Positions 40,872-48,032 are shown, counted from the stretch's first letter. The stretch is DNA of 56,220 nt from a virus (IMGVR_UViG_3300027985_000156:1-56220), one strand, 5' to 3'. Numbers and translations are program-made. Notes: generated by a model from the letters alone, not told the origin.

Positions 40872-42290
40872 TCAAATATAGAACCCGTTTGATTTCAAGA
40901 TGGGACGAACCTTAGCCCTACCGACACCAATAACAGCAGCATACGCCTCATCACCAAAGGTAAGAGCAATGGCATCAGCAATATCTGGAGACTTCATACC
41001 AGCACGTTTGAGATCTTTCTTACTCGTCAGCATCAACTGCATCTTAGAGTTATACCCATAGGTCATACCAACAAGCTGATCTCGAAGGTCGGGCATGTAA
41101 GGTATAGAAGCACCAGTCATCATCCAGTTCTTCATCTCACCCCAAAGCTGCGAACGAACATTGAAGTATTCTAGTGGTTTACTTGAGCGGTTACTTGAAA
41201 TAACAGCCTTCACCGGCATCCCAAGAGCCTTGCACCTATCGAACACACCAGCACCAATACCGATAGCATCGATGAACACGATAGTACCACGGTAACGATT
41301 CTGGTATTCCAGTAGGGAACCTGCGACCTCTTGTGTATCCTGGTTCTTGATACGTGTGATGTTAATAATATGTGGGCCTTGTCTAGCTACAAAGACTGTC
41401 TCATCATCACCAAAGCGTGCAATATCAGCCCCAATCTTCACAGGGTATTCCTTGTAGAAGTTAGGATCATTCTGTGTACTCATCGCATTATCTACGATTA
41501 AGGCAGAGATGAACTGAGTATCGGTAGCTCTTGGGAACTGACCTAGTACACCAATCCGATACTGATCCGAGTCCTCACCATAATACTCTTTTACCTCCTT
41601 GATCCATCGGTCAGACACATGAGGACAGTCGAAGGCAGTAAAGTACATTGTTTCCCAGACGGTGTTATCATCCCTATGGAAGATCTCATAGAAAGCACCA
41701 GAGCTTCTAGTTGGGTTGGATGTAAGTACGAAGCGTCCACCATTGCCGGTACTGAGCGTTCTCTGTAATACTTTGAACGTCTCTTCATCGATACCTGAAG
41801 CCTCATCAGCTAAGATAATGTAGTTCTCGGAATGCCCACCCTGTAGAGATTCTTTGTTATCCGCAGAAGCAGTAACAAGGTTAGCCACCTGAACCCTAGT
41901 GTTCATCGTTAGCTGCACACGTTCACGAGTGACCTCGAACATCTCTGAGAAAGTCCTGGGCATCTTGCCTTTCCACTTCATCATCTCAGCATAATAAACA
42001 CGAGTCAACTGAGAGTAACTAGGCGAGGTAACAATAATACGGCAGTCGTTCTGAGTCAGAAGTAACAAGAAGGTCATCCATGCGAGTACGGTTGTCTTAC
42101 CTGCACCAGTACAACTGGAGACAGCCACACGACAATAGGGTTTCCACATGGCAAGGATAAGCTTCTCTTGCTGCTTGGTTGGTGTTGCTCCGAACAATTC
42201 CTTTACACCCTGGATGGGATCTTGGGACCACCGGAATAAGAAGTCAGCAATCTTTTCATTAGGCAACATTGGTTTGTCGAAGTTCGACAT
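40872..42290 (-). CDS. Terminase large subunit
   Basis: Packaging ATPase and nuclease of about 472 aa. ATPase: Walker A SSCTGAGKTT near residue 60, Walker B NYIILADEAS near 155, coupling VLTSNPTRSSG. Nuclease: IGADIARFGDDETV near 285, FIDAIGIGAG near 335 and SPDIADAIALTF near 440 give the three acidic positions. ATG at 42290 after GGAGGAGAG is preferred to a GTG six bases upstream. That ATG overlaps a palindrome site, so the product starts MSNFDK. The gene overlaps the small-subunit gene by 32 bases. Confidence 0.93.
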   Translation of the reverse strand: MSNFDKPMLPNEKIADFLFRWSQDPIQGVKELFGATPTKQQEKLILAMWKPYCRVAVSSCTGAGKTTVLAWMTFLLLLTQNDCRIIVTSPSYSQLTRVYYAEMMKWKGKMPRTFSEMFEVTRERVQLTMNTRVQVANLVTASADNKESLQGGHSENYIILADEASGIDEETFKVLQRTLSTGNGGRFVLTSNPTRSSGAFYEIFHRDDNTVWETMYFTAFDCPHVSDRWIKEVKEYYGEDSDQYRIGVLGQFPRATDTQFISALIVDNAMSTQNDPNFYKEYPVKIGADIARFGDDETVFVARQGPHIINITRIKNQDTQEVAGSLLEYQNRYRGTIVFIDAIGIGAGVFDRCKALGMPVKAVISSNRSSKPLEYFNVRSQLWGEMKNWMMTGASIPYMPDLRDQLVGMTYGYNSKMQLMLTSKKDLKRAGMKSPDIADAIALTFGDEAYAAVIGVGRAKVRPILKSNGFYI

Positions 42291-43131
42291 TTTCACTCTC
42301 CTCCTCCAGTGTATCCGGGTCTACGTATGTTCCAGATGGTGTAAGTGCTAACTCTATAGTCTCGGAACTGGCTAACTCTGCTTGCCTCTGCAACATGATC
42401 TCGAAAGAATCATCAAGGCTAAACCGATTATCCACCTGAGTCTTATCCACAAAGACACCCTCAGTACGCCCAAGATCCGACAGAAGCTTAGCGATAGTTG
42501 GTGCATTCTTAGGATCATTCTGGTTCCTGAGTTGAGCAATAGTTCTCCAGATCTCTGCCTGAATAGCTTCCTTACTTACCTTGAAGTCAGATACGAATTG
42601 AGTCTGAAGCTCACGCATGTAGGAGATGAGGTTGGGTTTAGACTTAAGGTACGTTACCCTAAGCTCCAGTACCCGATCCCTCTCAGTCTGCCCCATAGTC
42701 TTAAGAATACCTACATCAAGACCAGCGGTAACTAGAGCAGCCTTAGCATCACCCTCGTAGATCAATAGGTAACAAAAGGTACGCTCGTCTTCGGTAAGTA
42801 CAGGATCATTACCTTCAGATAGCTTAGCAATGAATCTCTTGTTGACATCATTGTCCAGGGCTTTCGTTGGTGCCCAATAGTATTTCTTTCCAGCCTGATC
42901 AAGCAAGGAAGAGTGTACAAGCTGCTTAGTCTCGTATGACTGATTGAGAGCCTTGATGGTCTTGGTGATGAACCCCTTGATAGTCTTAGGAGTTACATCG
43001 AACTGCTTTGCAATCTCTTCTTCACTAATGTTGTCCAGGTACATCGTGAGGATTTCCCACTCGTGTCCTGCGGTTGCTCTTGCCGGTCCTTTTCGTTTTC
43101 GAACTGTAGCTGAAGTTTCTTTAGTAGTCAT
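42259..43131 (-). CDS. Probable terminase small subunit (290 aa)
   Basis: DNA-recognition partner of the large subunit. The first 70 residues contain a basic stretch (ATVRKRKGPAR) and a helix-turn-helix (ISEEEIAKQFDVTPKTIKGF). The middle is helical (DAKAALVTAGLDV resembles the TAxxAGY-type motif of small terminases). The C-terminus is acidic. It is the first gene of the late arm and overlaps the large subunit. It is longer than many small subunits. Confidence 0.75.
   Translation of the reverse strand: MTTKETSATVRKRKGPARATAGHEWEILTMYLDNISEEEIAKQFDVTPKTIKGFITKTIKALNQSYETKQLVHSSLLDQAGKKYYWAPTKALDNDVNKRFIAKLSEGNDPVLTEDERTFCYLLIYEGDAKAALVTAGLDVGILKTMGQTERDRVLELRVTYLKSKPNLISYMRELQTQFVSDFKVSKEAIQAEIWRTIAQLRNQNDPKNAPTIAKLLSDLGRTEGVFVDKTQVDNRFSLDDSFEIMLQRQAELASSETIELALTPSGTYVDPDTLEEESENVELRQTNVA
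42275..42289. repeat. Palindrome site, centre AGT (terminase start codon)
   Basis: Exact TGTCGAAGTTCGACA overlapping codons 1-6 of terminase large subunit and the 3' end of the small-subunit gene. Confidence 0.95.
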
Positions 43132-43140
43132 CCCACCCCA

Positions 43141-43184
43141 TATAAGAAAACACCTGATTCCAAAGTTACGCTCGGAACCGGTGT
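43141..43184 (-). terminator. Hairpin plus T-run just before the late arm (attenuator candidate)
   Basis: On the - strand ACACC / GGTGT and TTCC / GGAA form an interrupted stem (internal loop) followed by TTTTCTTATA. It ends about nine bases before the terminase small-subunit ATG. A terminator in the leader of the whole late operon could hold it off until antitermination or promoter switching. Confidence 0.5.
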
Positions 43185-43240
43185 CGCTAGTAATTAGATA
43201 AAGCTATCGCCTTGTAAGGCCCTTGTCTTACTTTATATCT

Positions 43241-43304
43241 ACTTGAGAATCACTTTAGTTCTACTTGGGAACCACTTTAGTAATCAAGCACTTGGATACT
43301 TTAG
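43241..43304. repeat. Tandem near-repeats ACTTGRGAAYCACTTTAGT
   Basis: Copies at 43241-43259 and 43263-43281 differ at two positions and are offset by 22 bp (two helical turns). A shorter third copy (ACTTGGATACTTTAG) starts at 43290. They could be operators or iterons upstream of the late arm. Confidence 0.7.
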
Positions 43305-43560
43305 AATACAGTAAGAGAGTTTGGCCCAAGATTATGCGTGAAATCGGTAGGTTACTAGGGCGCACAGTGGGCACCTCGCGCGGCCAGGGGGCATCGCCAG
43401 CCAACCTAGGAATCGCTCTCATTCTCACGAAAGCCCCCACCCCCTTGCGAAACCATCGAAAACCCAAGAATACCCTAGGTGTAAGGTGCTGGAATTACAG
43501 GGGAAATCCTAAGGTGCTAGGGTTGTGCATTGGTTCGGGTGTTGCTAGGGTTCGCGGGTG

Positions 43561-43620
43561 TTATCCCTAGATATCCCTAGATATCCCTAGATACCCCTAG
43601 ATACCCCTAGACACCCTTAG
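43561..43620. repeat. Six 10-bp iterons (ATAYCCCTAG)
   Basis: Six units in exact 10-bp register: TTATCCCTAG, ATATCCCTAG twice, ATACCCCTAG twice, ACACCCTTAG. The reverse complement CTAGGG also occurs upstream at about 43470, 43519 and 43553. Near-helical phasing suggests bound protein or intrinsic bending. Confidence 0.9.
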
Positions 43621-43630
43621 ATACCACAAG

Positions 43631-43657
43631 CAACCCACGCAACCCACGCAACCCTTG
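43631..43657. repeat. Triple 9-bp repeat CAACCCACG
   Basis: CAACCCACG, CAACCCACG, CAACCCTTG in direct tandem, ten bases after the 10-bp iterons. Confidence 0.85.
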
Positions 43658-43709
43658 TTTTCCGCTATAGTGTATTCACTAGAATGCACTGGTTTATACC
43701 TTGGTTCCT

Positions 43710-43938
43710 CTCTTGTGCCGTCCAGAGTCCTCTTGTGGAGGCAAGGTAATTTCCTTCCATAGCATTATTGCCAGTTTCGAGTGGTTCCTATAGAGGATAG
43801 CACTCTATCGAATACTCTCTGATCTTGTTTCGAGTAGTCCTCTCTTGTGTTGTGTATGGTACTTTCGTGAGTTAGTGAGAATAATACCTATTACCATCTT
43901 TTAGTCCTTCTCTTGTGTTCTCTTGTGTTCTCGCTTGT
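43710..43938. repeat. Scattered CTCTTGTG copies
   Basis: CTCTTGTG occurs at 43710, 43730, 43842, 43910 and 43920, with a variant (CGCTTGTG) at 43931. The last copies form the tandem TCTTGTGTTC pair. The motif resembles the tail (TTTTCTTGTG) of the late-arm terminators. Confidence 0.6.
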
Positions 43939-44013
43939 GTTTTCTAGTGGATAATATTTTTCACCTGTTTTTTCTCTTTCGTGGTTAGATATAAAACACA
44001 AGAAAGCTTTTGA

Positions 44014-44084
44014 TTTTTCTTTTTTCTTTTCTTTAGAGGGAGGGTTTGAAAGGGAGGGAGACCTTTCTTTTCTTTTTTCTTTTT
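44014..44084. repeat. 71-bp mirror repeat (H-DNA/triplex candidate)
   Basis: A 21-nt pyrimidine arm T5-C-T6-C-T4-C-T3 (44014-44034) is exactly mirrored by T3-C-T4-C-T6-C-T5 (44064-44084). Inside lie two mirrored purine arms, AGAGGGAGGG (44035-44044) and GGGAGGGAGA (44052-44061), around TTTGAAA. Only CC at 44062-44063 breaks the symmetry. Such mirror homopurine/homopyrimidine tracts can form intramolecular triplexes. Confidence 0.9.
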
Positions 44085-44098
44085 GTCGATCTTCGACA
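44084..44098. repeat. Palindrome site, centre TCT (adjoins mirror repeat)
   Basis: Exact TGTCGATCTTCGACA beginning at the last T of the mirror repeat. Confidence 0.95.
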
Positions 44099-44233
44099 TT
44101 ATCCCCTTGTTTCCCTTGTTTCCTTGTATTTCCGCTAGTTTATCCTTTGTTGTCTTTTTGTTGTCCTCTGTTTTCCTCCTTGTTCTTTTCTGTTTTCTAT
44201 CGTCATTCCACGCATTTACCTACTACCTACCGC

Positions 44234-44283
44234 ATTTCCACACAAACTTGTAAAAACCGCCATATTTCCACACAAACTTGTAA
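44234..44283. repeat. 20-bp direct repeat, 30-bp period
   Basis: ATTTCCACACAAACTTGTAA occurs at 44234-44253 and 44264-44283. A partial third copy (ACAAACTTGT) is near 44352. Possible iteron or operator; the ACAA..TTGT core is a partial inverted repeat. Confidence 0.85.
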
Positions 44284-44433
44284 GACTATTTTTCTATCGT
44301 GATTTCACATACTTACGCATCATTTGAGAATCATTCTCCTGTTTAGGCTTTACAAACTTGTGATTTTCCTTATCATGCCCATTTTTGACCTAAAATTTAT
44401 TTATGTAATCATTCCGGCATCTTAAACGTCATT

Positions 44434-44462
44434 TTCAAAACTGGCACGGGTGATGCTATAGT
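44434..44462 (+). promoter_or_regulatory. Promoter candidate (sigma-70; also fits sigma-54)
   Basis: TTCAAA, 17 bases, TATAGT reads as a sigma-70 promoter toward the + arm. The spacer also contains TGGCACGGGTGATGCT, with GG-N10-GC in exact sigma-54 spacing and one mismatch to the -12 element. Sigma-70 is the simpler reading. Confidence 0.45.
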
Positions 44463-44742
44463 TAGGGCACAAGCGAGGCAAACGGCGCCAAGCTAACTAA
44501 GACCAAGAAAAACGATGGAGGATAAAAAAAAAGCTTGCAGGACTCGAAAGCATCTTGTAAGGTGCTTGGGACGGTTCGGGATAAACTTGAACCACAACGG
44601 GTGGAGGTAAGCTTAAATATGATCGCTCGCCAGGAACGACTGGCACCTTGCAAAGCATCACTTGAAACCTTGGAGTTTAAAACGGGGCACACGACAGCGA
44701 GACCTAGCAAGGGAAAAAAGCGAAACAAAGAAAAAAAAAAGG

Positions 44743-44771
44743 TTGACAAGCTACCGGAAAGCTTGTAGGAT
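44743..44771 (+). promoter_or_regulatory. Sigma-70 promoter candidate for the + arm
   Basis: Perfect -35 TTGACA, 17-base spacer, -10 TAGGAT (4 of 6). It lies upstream of the first early gene. The spacer holds an inverted repeat (CAAGCT / AGCTTG), a possible operator. Confidence 0.6.
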
Positions 44772-45008
44772 GGCCTGAACGGTTCGGAAATTTTCGAGCT
44801 AAAGACTAACCCTGATCTTTACATAGCACCTTGACTCCCTGATTGTAGGGGTAGATTGTCAAGACATTACCCGAAACGGCGTGACGGGCGGCAGGTCGCA
44901 AACGGATTCCCGGAGAATCTACCTAATGAGCGAAACGGCGGCGGTATTGTTTCCAGGTTTCAAGCGGACCACTCAAGGTACTCTTGCAAGCTGAAAACAA
45001 ACCGATCC

Positions 45009-45023
45009 TGTCGAACATCGACA
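45009..45023. repeat. Palindrome site, centre ACA (first early gene leader)
   Basis: Exact TGTCGAACATCGACA, 27 bases upstream of the first early ATG. Confidence 0.95.
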
Positions 45024-45050
45024 AATAAACCCAAGACGAAAGGGAAAACA

Positions 45051-45260
45051 ATGGCACTTGTACGTGAAACGATGAACCATGTGATAGTGATTGATGGAAT
45101 TCTGCGAGAAGTAAAGCGAATAAATCCGAACGGCACTCTTGAGGTGAAACGTCCAGGTAAGACAGCCTTGGATAATGTGAAATTCAAAACAGGTATGGTG
45201 ATTGAAACCACTCGAAACTACAAAGGAAAGTTTACTTCTCACAGGGTGCAGGTAGGATAA
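45051..45260 (+). CDS. Early hypothetical protein (69 aa)
   Basis: Not recognised. Short beta strands (HVIVIDGILREVKRINPNGT, KFKTGMVIETTRNYKG), rich in Lys/Arg and Thr, possibly a small SH3/KOW-like barrel. The ATG follows AAAGGGA. An upstream in-frame start at 44856 lacks a ribosome site. It is the first gene after the divergent region, so probably expressed at once after infection. Confidence 0.65.
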   Translation: MALVRETMNHVIVIDGILREVKRINPNGTLEVKRPGKTALDNVKFKTGMVIETTRNYKGKFTSHRVQVG

Positions 45261-45268
45261 TTTGAATA

Positions 45269-45317
45269 CTACAGGAAGCATTAGGAGTCTAATGCTTCCG
45301 ATAGTGGTCAAAAGACC
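45269..45317 (+). promoter_or_regulatory. Leader hairpin element, copy 1
   Basis: CTACA, then an 11-bp perfect hairpin GGAAGCATTAG / CTAATGCTTCC (45274-45299), then GATAGTG and a second hairpin GGTC-aaaa-GACC. It lies between two early genes, upstream of an AAGGAG ribosome site. The flanks CTACAGG and RATAGTG recur in copies 2-4, while the stem differs with compensating changes. Confidence 0.8.
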
Positions 45318-45349
45318 ATAACTTAACCCTCAATTAAGGAGAAAAAATC

Positions 45350-46198
45350 ATGGCAATTTCAAAAGCAACACTACAGAGTAAGGTTATCCAGGAAGAGACC
45401 AAGAAAAATGTGGAGCATCGAAACTTGGAAGGTCTCACGATTGCAATCTTGAAATCCTACCTTGCAGATTTGGAAGAAATGGAGATTCAAGGTGAACCTT
45501 CCGAACCTGTCGAAAATGTCGAACCTTCCGAACCTTCCGAACCTTCTGAACCTTCTGAACCTTCCGAACCTGCCGAACCTTCCGAACCTTCCGACGAAAA
45601 GCCGAAACCGGAAAACGAGGAAACCTTGTTGGTCCGTATGAGCATCTTAGGTGCTGAAATGTCCGGAAATATATGGGGAAGGACTGGAAAGGTACTTGCT
45701 CAGTCAAAAGGATTGTTTGACGGGGTGAAACCCAAGGATATGGCAAAGAATTTCAGTAAGTTGCTGGATACCAACGTCCGGCAAGAGTTGATCCCTGAAC
45801 AGGGCCTTAACCGGAAGGGTGAAGTAATCGATCTTCGCAAGAAAGGTGGAGCTATCAAGTGGTCATCTTGGGAAAAGACCGCTCGTATGGTCCAGAATTG
45901 CAGCACGATTTTCAAGGGCATCGATCTTTTAGGGTGGGAAAAATGCTTTCCATACGGAGTCCTGATTCCAAGATCTGCAATGGACAAGTTGATAAAAGAG
46001 GTGGAGGATGAAAAACCCGGAGAAGCCCCGGAAGATACCGTTGCACGGTGCCTCGAAATGTGCCAGAAAAAACTTCCTGATGTGGAGTCCTTGGAGGGCA
46101 TGGCAAAGATCAGCGAATTCCTTAGCTATGTGAACGACCTCTTTGCTGAGAGAGTTATGGAGTTGAAGGATAAAGAGGCAGAGGCAGCAAAAGCTTAA
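45350..46198 (+). CDS. Early protein with Ser-Glu-Pro repeat linker (282 aa)
   Basis: Not recognised. An N-terminal helical part (about 45 aa) is joined by a low-complexity linker of nine or so SEP tripeptides (about residues 50-85) to a C-terminal domain of about 190 aa (SILGAEMSGNIWGRTGKVLA; AIKWSSWEKTARMVQNCS; FPYGVLIPRSAMDKLIKEVE). The linker should be extended and acidic. AAGGAG precedes the ATG, behind leader hairpin copy 1. Abundant early expression and host takeover are plausible guesses. Confidence 0.75.
   Translation: MAISKATLQSKVIQEETKKNVEHRNLEGLTIAILKSYLADLEEMEIQGEPSEPVENVEPSEPSEPSEPSEPSEPAEPSEPSDEKPKPENEETLLVRMSILGAEMSGNIWGRTGKVLAQSKGLFDGVKPKDMAKNFSKLLDTNVRQELIPEQGLNRKGEVIDLRKKGGAIKWSSWEKTARMVQNCSTIFKGIDLLGWEKCFPYGVLIPRSAMDKLIKEVEDEKPGEAPEDTVARCLEMCQKKLPDVESLEGMAKISEFLSYVNDLFAERVMELKDKEAEAAKA
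45508..45522. repeat. Direct-repeat variant of the palindrome half-site
   Basis: TGTCGAAAATGTCGA: the half-site TGTCGA twice in the same orientation with the same 3-bp gap as the palindrome. The 17-mer CCTGTCGAAAATGTCGA recurs at 54037. Here it encodes PVENVE at the start of the linker. Confidence 0.85.
45521..45593 (+). repeat. GAACCTTCC 9-bp tandem repeat
   Basis: About eight 9-bp units (GAACCTTCC/T, one GCC variant) encoding Ser-Glu-Pro. Such a minisatellite can change length by slippage. Confidence 0.9.
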
Positions 46199-46208
46199 CG
46201 ATTGAATG

Positions 46209-46260
46209 CTACAGGATGCCTTGGGTTTCTCAAGGCATCCAATAGTGGTCAATAGTGGCC
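46209..46260 (+). promoter_or_regulatory. Leader hairpin element, copy 2
   Basis: CTACA, 10-bp hairpin GGATGCCTTG / CAAGGCATCC (46214-46240), AATAGTG, then a second short hairpin GGTC / GGCC (46247-46260). It is followed by a palindrome site and AAGGAG. Confidence 0.85.
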
Positions 46261-46270
46261 TTACTTAGAA

Positions 46271-46285
46271 TGTCGATCTTCGACA
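46271..46285. repeat. Palindrome site, centre TCT (early leader)
   Basis: Exact TGTCGATCTTCGACA, between leader hairpin copy 2 and the next ribosome site. Confidence 0.95.
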
Positions 46286-46303
46286 AATTCAAAAGGAGCA
46301 AAC

Positions 46304-46765
46304 ATGAAACGTGAATACTTCAAGACGATTTCTACCGGTGACATTAAAGGGCTTTTCCCCGAAGATGCAAAATATATCGCAATGGACCGTACCGGGGAGA
46401 TTTTCTGCTACTACAGAAAGCCGGAATGCAATGGTTCCGCGTGGCTTGGGGGGAGTATAACCAACCTTCATCTCCGGATTCCTAACCTGGAACAACTCCT
46501 GGAAAACCCGGTATGGACTGAATCCCTCTTTTCGGTGGATGTTACCGAAAGTGAGATGAAGGTATACAAGATCATTGATCTCCCGGACTTCAAGCATGAT
46601 CAGGTTATTCTGGTCCGGAACTACACTCACGAAGAGTGGCAACCTCGGTACTTCAAAGAGTTTAACGATGCCGGACAAGCCTGTGCATACAACAGTGGCA
46701 AGTCTTCACTGACGGTAAGCAAGAGCTATCACACGACAACTTGGAAATACTTTAAAGCCCTTTAA
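46304..46765 (+). CDS. Early protein, paralog family A (153 aa)
   Basis: Not recognised, but a clear paralog of the gene at 47562: both carry KxxxxTG-type starts, a MDRTGEIFCYYRKPECNGSA / KDRGGEVYVYQQKPELDGSC segment and a related C-terminal half (VYKIIDLPDF..DQVILVRNYT / VYKEITRPYI..DEVVYLIRDG). Preceded by hairpin, palindrome and AAGGAG. Confidence 0.75.
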   Translation: MKREYFKTISTGDIKGLFPEDAKYIAMDRTGEIFCYYRKPECNGSAWLGGSITNLHLRIPNLEQLLENPVWTESLFSVDVTESEMKVYKIIDLPDFKHDQVILVRNYTHEEWQPRYFKEFNDAGQACAYNSGKSSLTVSKSYHTTTWKYFKAL

Positions 46766-46768
46766 TTG

Positions 46769-46815
46769 CTACAGGGTGCCTTGGAGTCCAAGGCATCCGA
46801 TAGTGCTTAAAGCAC
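46769..46815 (+). promoter_or_regulatory. Leader hairpin element, copy 3
   Basis: CTACA, 11-bp hairpin GGGTGCCTTGG / CCAAGGCATCC with one G-U pair (46774-46798), GATA, then hairpin GTGC / GCAC (46803-46815). It begins four bases after the preceding stop. Confidence 0.87.
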
Positions 46816-46826
46816 ATAACCGAAAA

Positions 46827-46841
46827 TGTCGATCTTCGACA
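46827..46841. repeat. Palindrome site, centre TCT (early leader)
   Basis: Exact TGTCGATCTTCGACA. With the preceding A it makes an ATG in frame with the true start at 46862. Confidence 0.95.
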
Positions 46842-46861
46842 AATCACAAAAGGAGAACACC

Positions 46862-47248
46862 ATGCAAGCTCAAAAACACCCCTGCTTTATCTTCGCTGTA
46901 AATCATAGCACTCAGGAGCAGGATCTCAAGTACATCCAGAGTATGCTTCCGGAAGGGGTAAAAGTAATTGAGTGCCTCGGTTCTTGGAAAGGGGAGCAGG
47001 AGTATTCCTATATCGTTTCAGCAGCCCACGTTCTTCCGGTCTTCCTTATGGCAAAGGAAAGGAACCAAGAGTCCGTGCTGTACCTGGACAACGAACGGTC
47101 GGCAACCTTGGTATATGGTTTCCAGGATGATCAAGAGCTTGTTGAGGAACCGGTAGGGACTCTTCGTGAGGTATCAGAACAGGAGGCAATGAAACACGAT
47201 GGATGGACCAAGCGCATCGACAGCGGGCAATACTTCGTCGTAGAATAG
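46862..47248 (+). CDS. Early hypothetical protein (128 aa)
   Basis: Not recognised. Alternating strands and helices (PCFIFAVNHSTQEQDLKYIQ; GVKVIECLGSWKGEQEYSYI; ESVLYLDNERSATLVYGFQD). AAAGGAG lies eight bases before the ATG at 46862; the in-frame ATG at 46826, inside the palindrome, lacks a ribosome site. Confidence 0.7.
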   Translation: MQAQKHPCFIFAVNHSTQEQDLKYIQSMLPEGVKVIECLGSWKGEQEYSYIVSAAHVLPVFLMAKERNQESVLYLDNERSATLVYGFQDDQELVEEPVGTLREVSEQEAMKHDGWTKRIDSGQYFVVE

Positions 47249-47361
47249 GCATCTATATACCGGAGTGGCTTGCTCCACTTATGGCTCAAAGGGAGTGGAG
47301 GATTGCCAACAGTCCTTCAGCATACATAACAAATTTAGAAGAGGATGAAGGAGAGGAACGT

Positions 47362-47445
47362 ATGCCACGGCATCAACAGACAATAGTGTGTCCTATAAAC
47401 GGACGCTTTACAATCGATAGCAGAAGGAGAGCTATAATCGGTTGA
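47362..47445 (+). CDS. Possible small basic peptide (27 aa)
   Basis: MPRHQQTIVCPINGRFTIDS plus RRRAIIG. AAGGAGAGG lies six bases before the ATG. A longer in-frame version from 47281 lacks a ribosome site. It fills the 300-bp gap between the 128-aa gene and leader copy 4. Confidence 0.4.
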   Translation: MPRHQQTIVCPINGRFTIDSRRRAIIG

Positions 47446-47448
47446 CCG

Positions 47449-47487
47449 CTACAGGGTGCCTTGGGTCTCTCAAGGCATCCGATAGTG
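47449..47487 (+). promoter_or_regulatory. Leader hairpin element, copy 4
   Basis: CTACA, 10-bp hairpin GGGTGCCTTG / CAAGGCATCC (47454-47480) with one G-U pair, then GATAGTG. The second hairpin is degenerate here. It is followed by a palindrome site and AAAGGAG. Confidence 0.83.
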
Positions 47488-47517
47488 TTCAATGGTGGGT
47501 ACGATAACAATTTAAAA

Positions 47518-47532
47518 TGTCGAAGATCGACA
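47518..47532. repeat. Palindrome site, centre AGA (early leader)
   Basis: Exact TGTCGAAGATCGACA upstream of the 47562 gene; the ATG it forms at 47517 is in frame with the true start. Confidence 0.95.
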
Positions 47533-47561
47533 AACGAACGACAACCAAAGGAGAACAACAA

Positions 47562-48032
47562 ATGAAAAAGCTTATCGCAACCGTAAACGCTGGCCTCTTC
47601 CTCTTCGACCCTGAGCGTTCCACCTTCTATATGGCAAAAGATCGTGGTGGAGAAGTCTACGTTTACCAGCAAAAACCAGAACTTGATGGAAGTTGTTGGA
47701 CTGGTGGTGAGGACTACTGCAAGGTTTCTAACTACTTTCCTCGCCTTGCCGAACTCCTTAATGATGTCGACTATGAGAATTCCCTCCGGATTATTTCGTA
47801 CAACTTCGATTCTGAAACCATTAGTGTATACAAGGAAATCACCCGCCCTTACATTGCCGAAGATGAGGTTGTGTACCTTATCCGTGACGGTATCACCGAC
47901 TATTCCCGGAAGTACCACTTCAAGCAATGGGCTGATGATGGTCGGGCTGATGTATGGTTCAACGGTCGCTCTTCCGAGACTGCCCTAAACGAAGATGACT
48001 TCTGTACCGTTGATAATGTGGAACGTGCGTAA
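47562..48032 (+). CDS. Early protein, paralog family A (156 aa)
   Basis: Paralog of the 46304 product (KDRGGEVYVYQQKPELDGSC; VYKEITRPYIAEDEVVYLIR). Function unknown. AAAGGAG precedes ATG 47562. Both copies carry the same leader set-up, suggesting duplication of leader plus gene. Confidence 0.75.
   Translation: MKKLIATVNAGLFLFDPERSTFYMAKDRGGEVYVYQQKPELDGSCWTGGEDYCKVSNYFPRLAELLNDVDYENSLRIISYNFDSETISVYKEITRPYIAEDEVVYLIRDGITDYSRKYHFKQWADDGRADVWFNGRSSETALNEDDFCTVDNVERA

Larger units (their letters stand above)
43185..45050. other. Divergent non-coding region: origin and control candidate
   Basis: No convincing gene in 1.9 kb; the few open frames lack ribosome sites and overlap repeats. It separates the two divergent arms. 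It contains tandem near-repeats at 43241, 10-bp iterons at 43561, a 9-bp triple repeat at 43631, scattered CTCTTGTG copies and a large mirror repeat at 44014. It also has two palindrome sites, a 20-bp direct repeat at 44234 and two sigma-70-like promoters. Base composition swings from GC-rich (about 43.36-43.48 kb) to AT/pyrimidine-rich. This is the layout expected of a replication origin with early promoters. Confidence 0.7.

Noticed and set aside
44441-44456. Sigma-54 promoter
   Set aside because: TGGCAC-N6-TGCT has correct GG-N10-GC spacing but one -12 mismatch and overlaps a better-fitting sigma-70 element; no enhancer-binding protein is encoded. Kept only as a note on that promoter.
44462-44768. 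Open frames on both strands before the first early gene
   Set aside because: No ribosome site, low-complexity products, and the segment contains promoter and repeat signals.
47203-47445. 80-aa frame starting at 47203
   Set aside because: Its start lies inside the preceding gene without a ribosome site; only the 27-aa end from 47362 has one.
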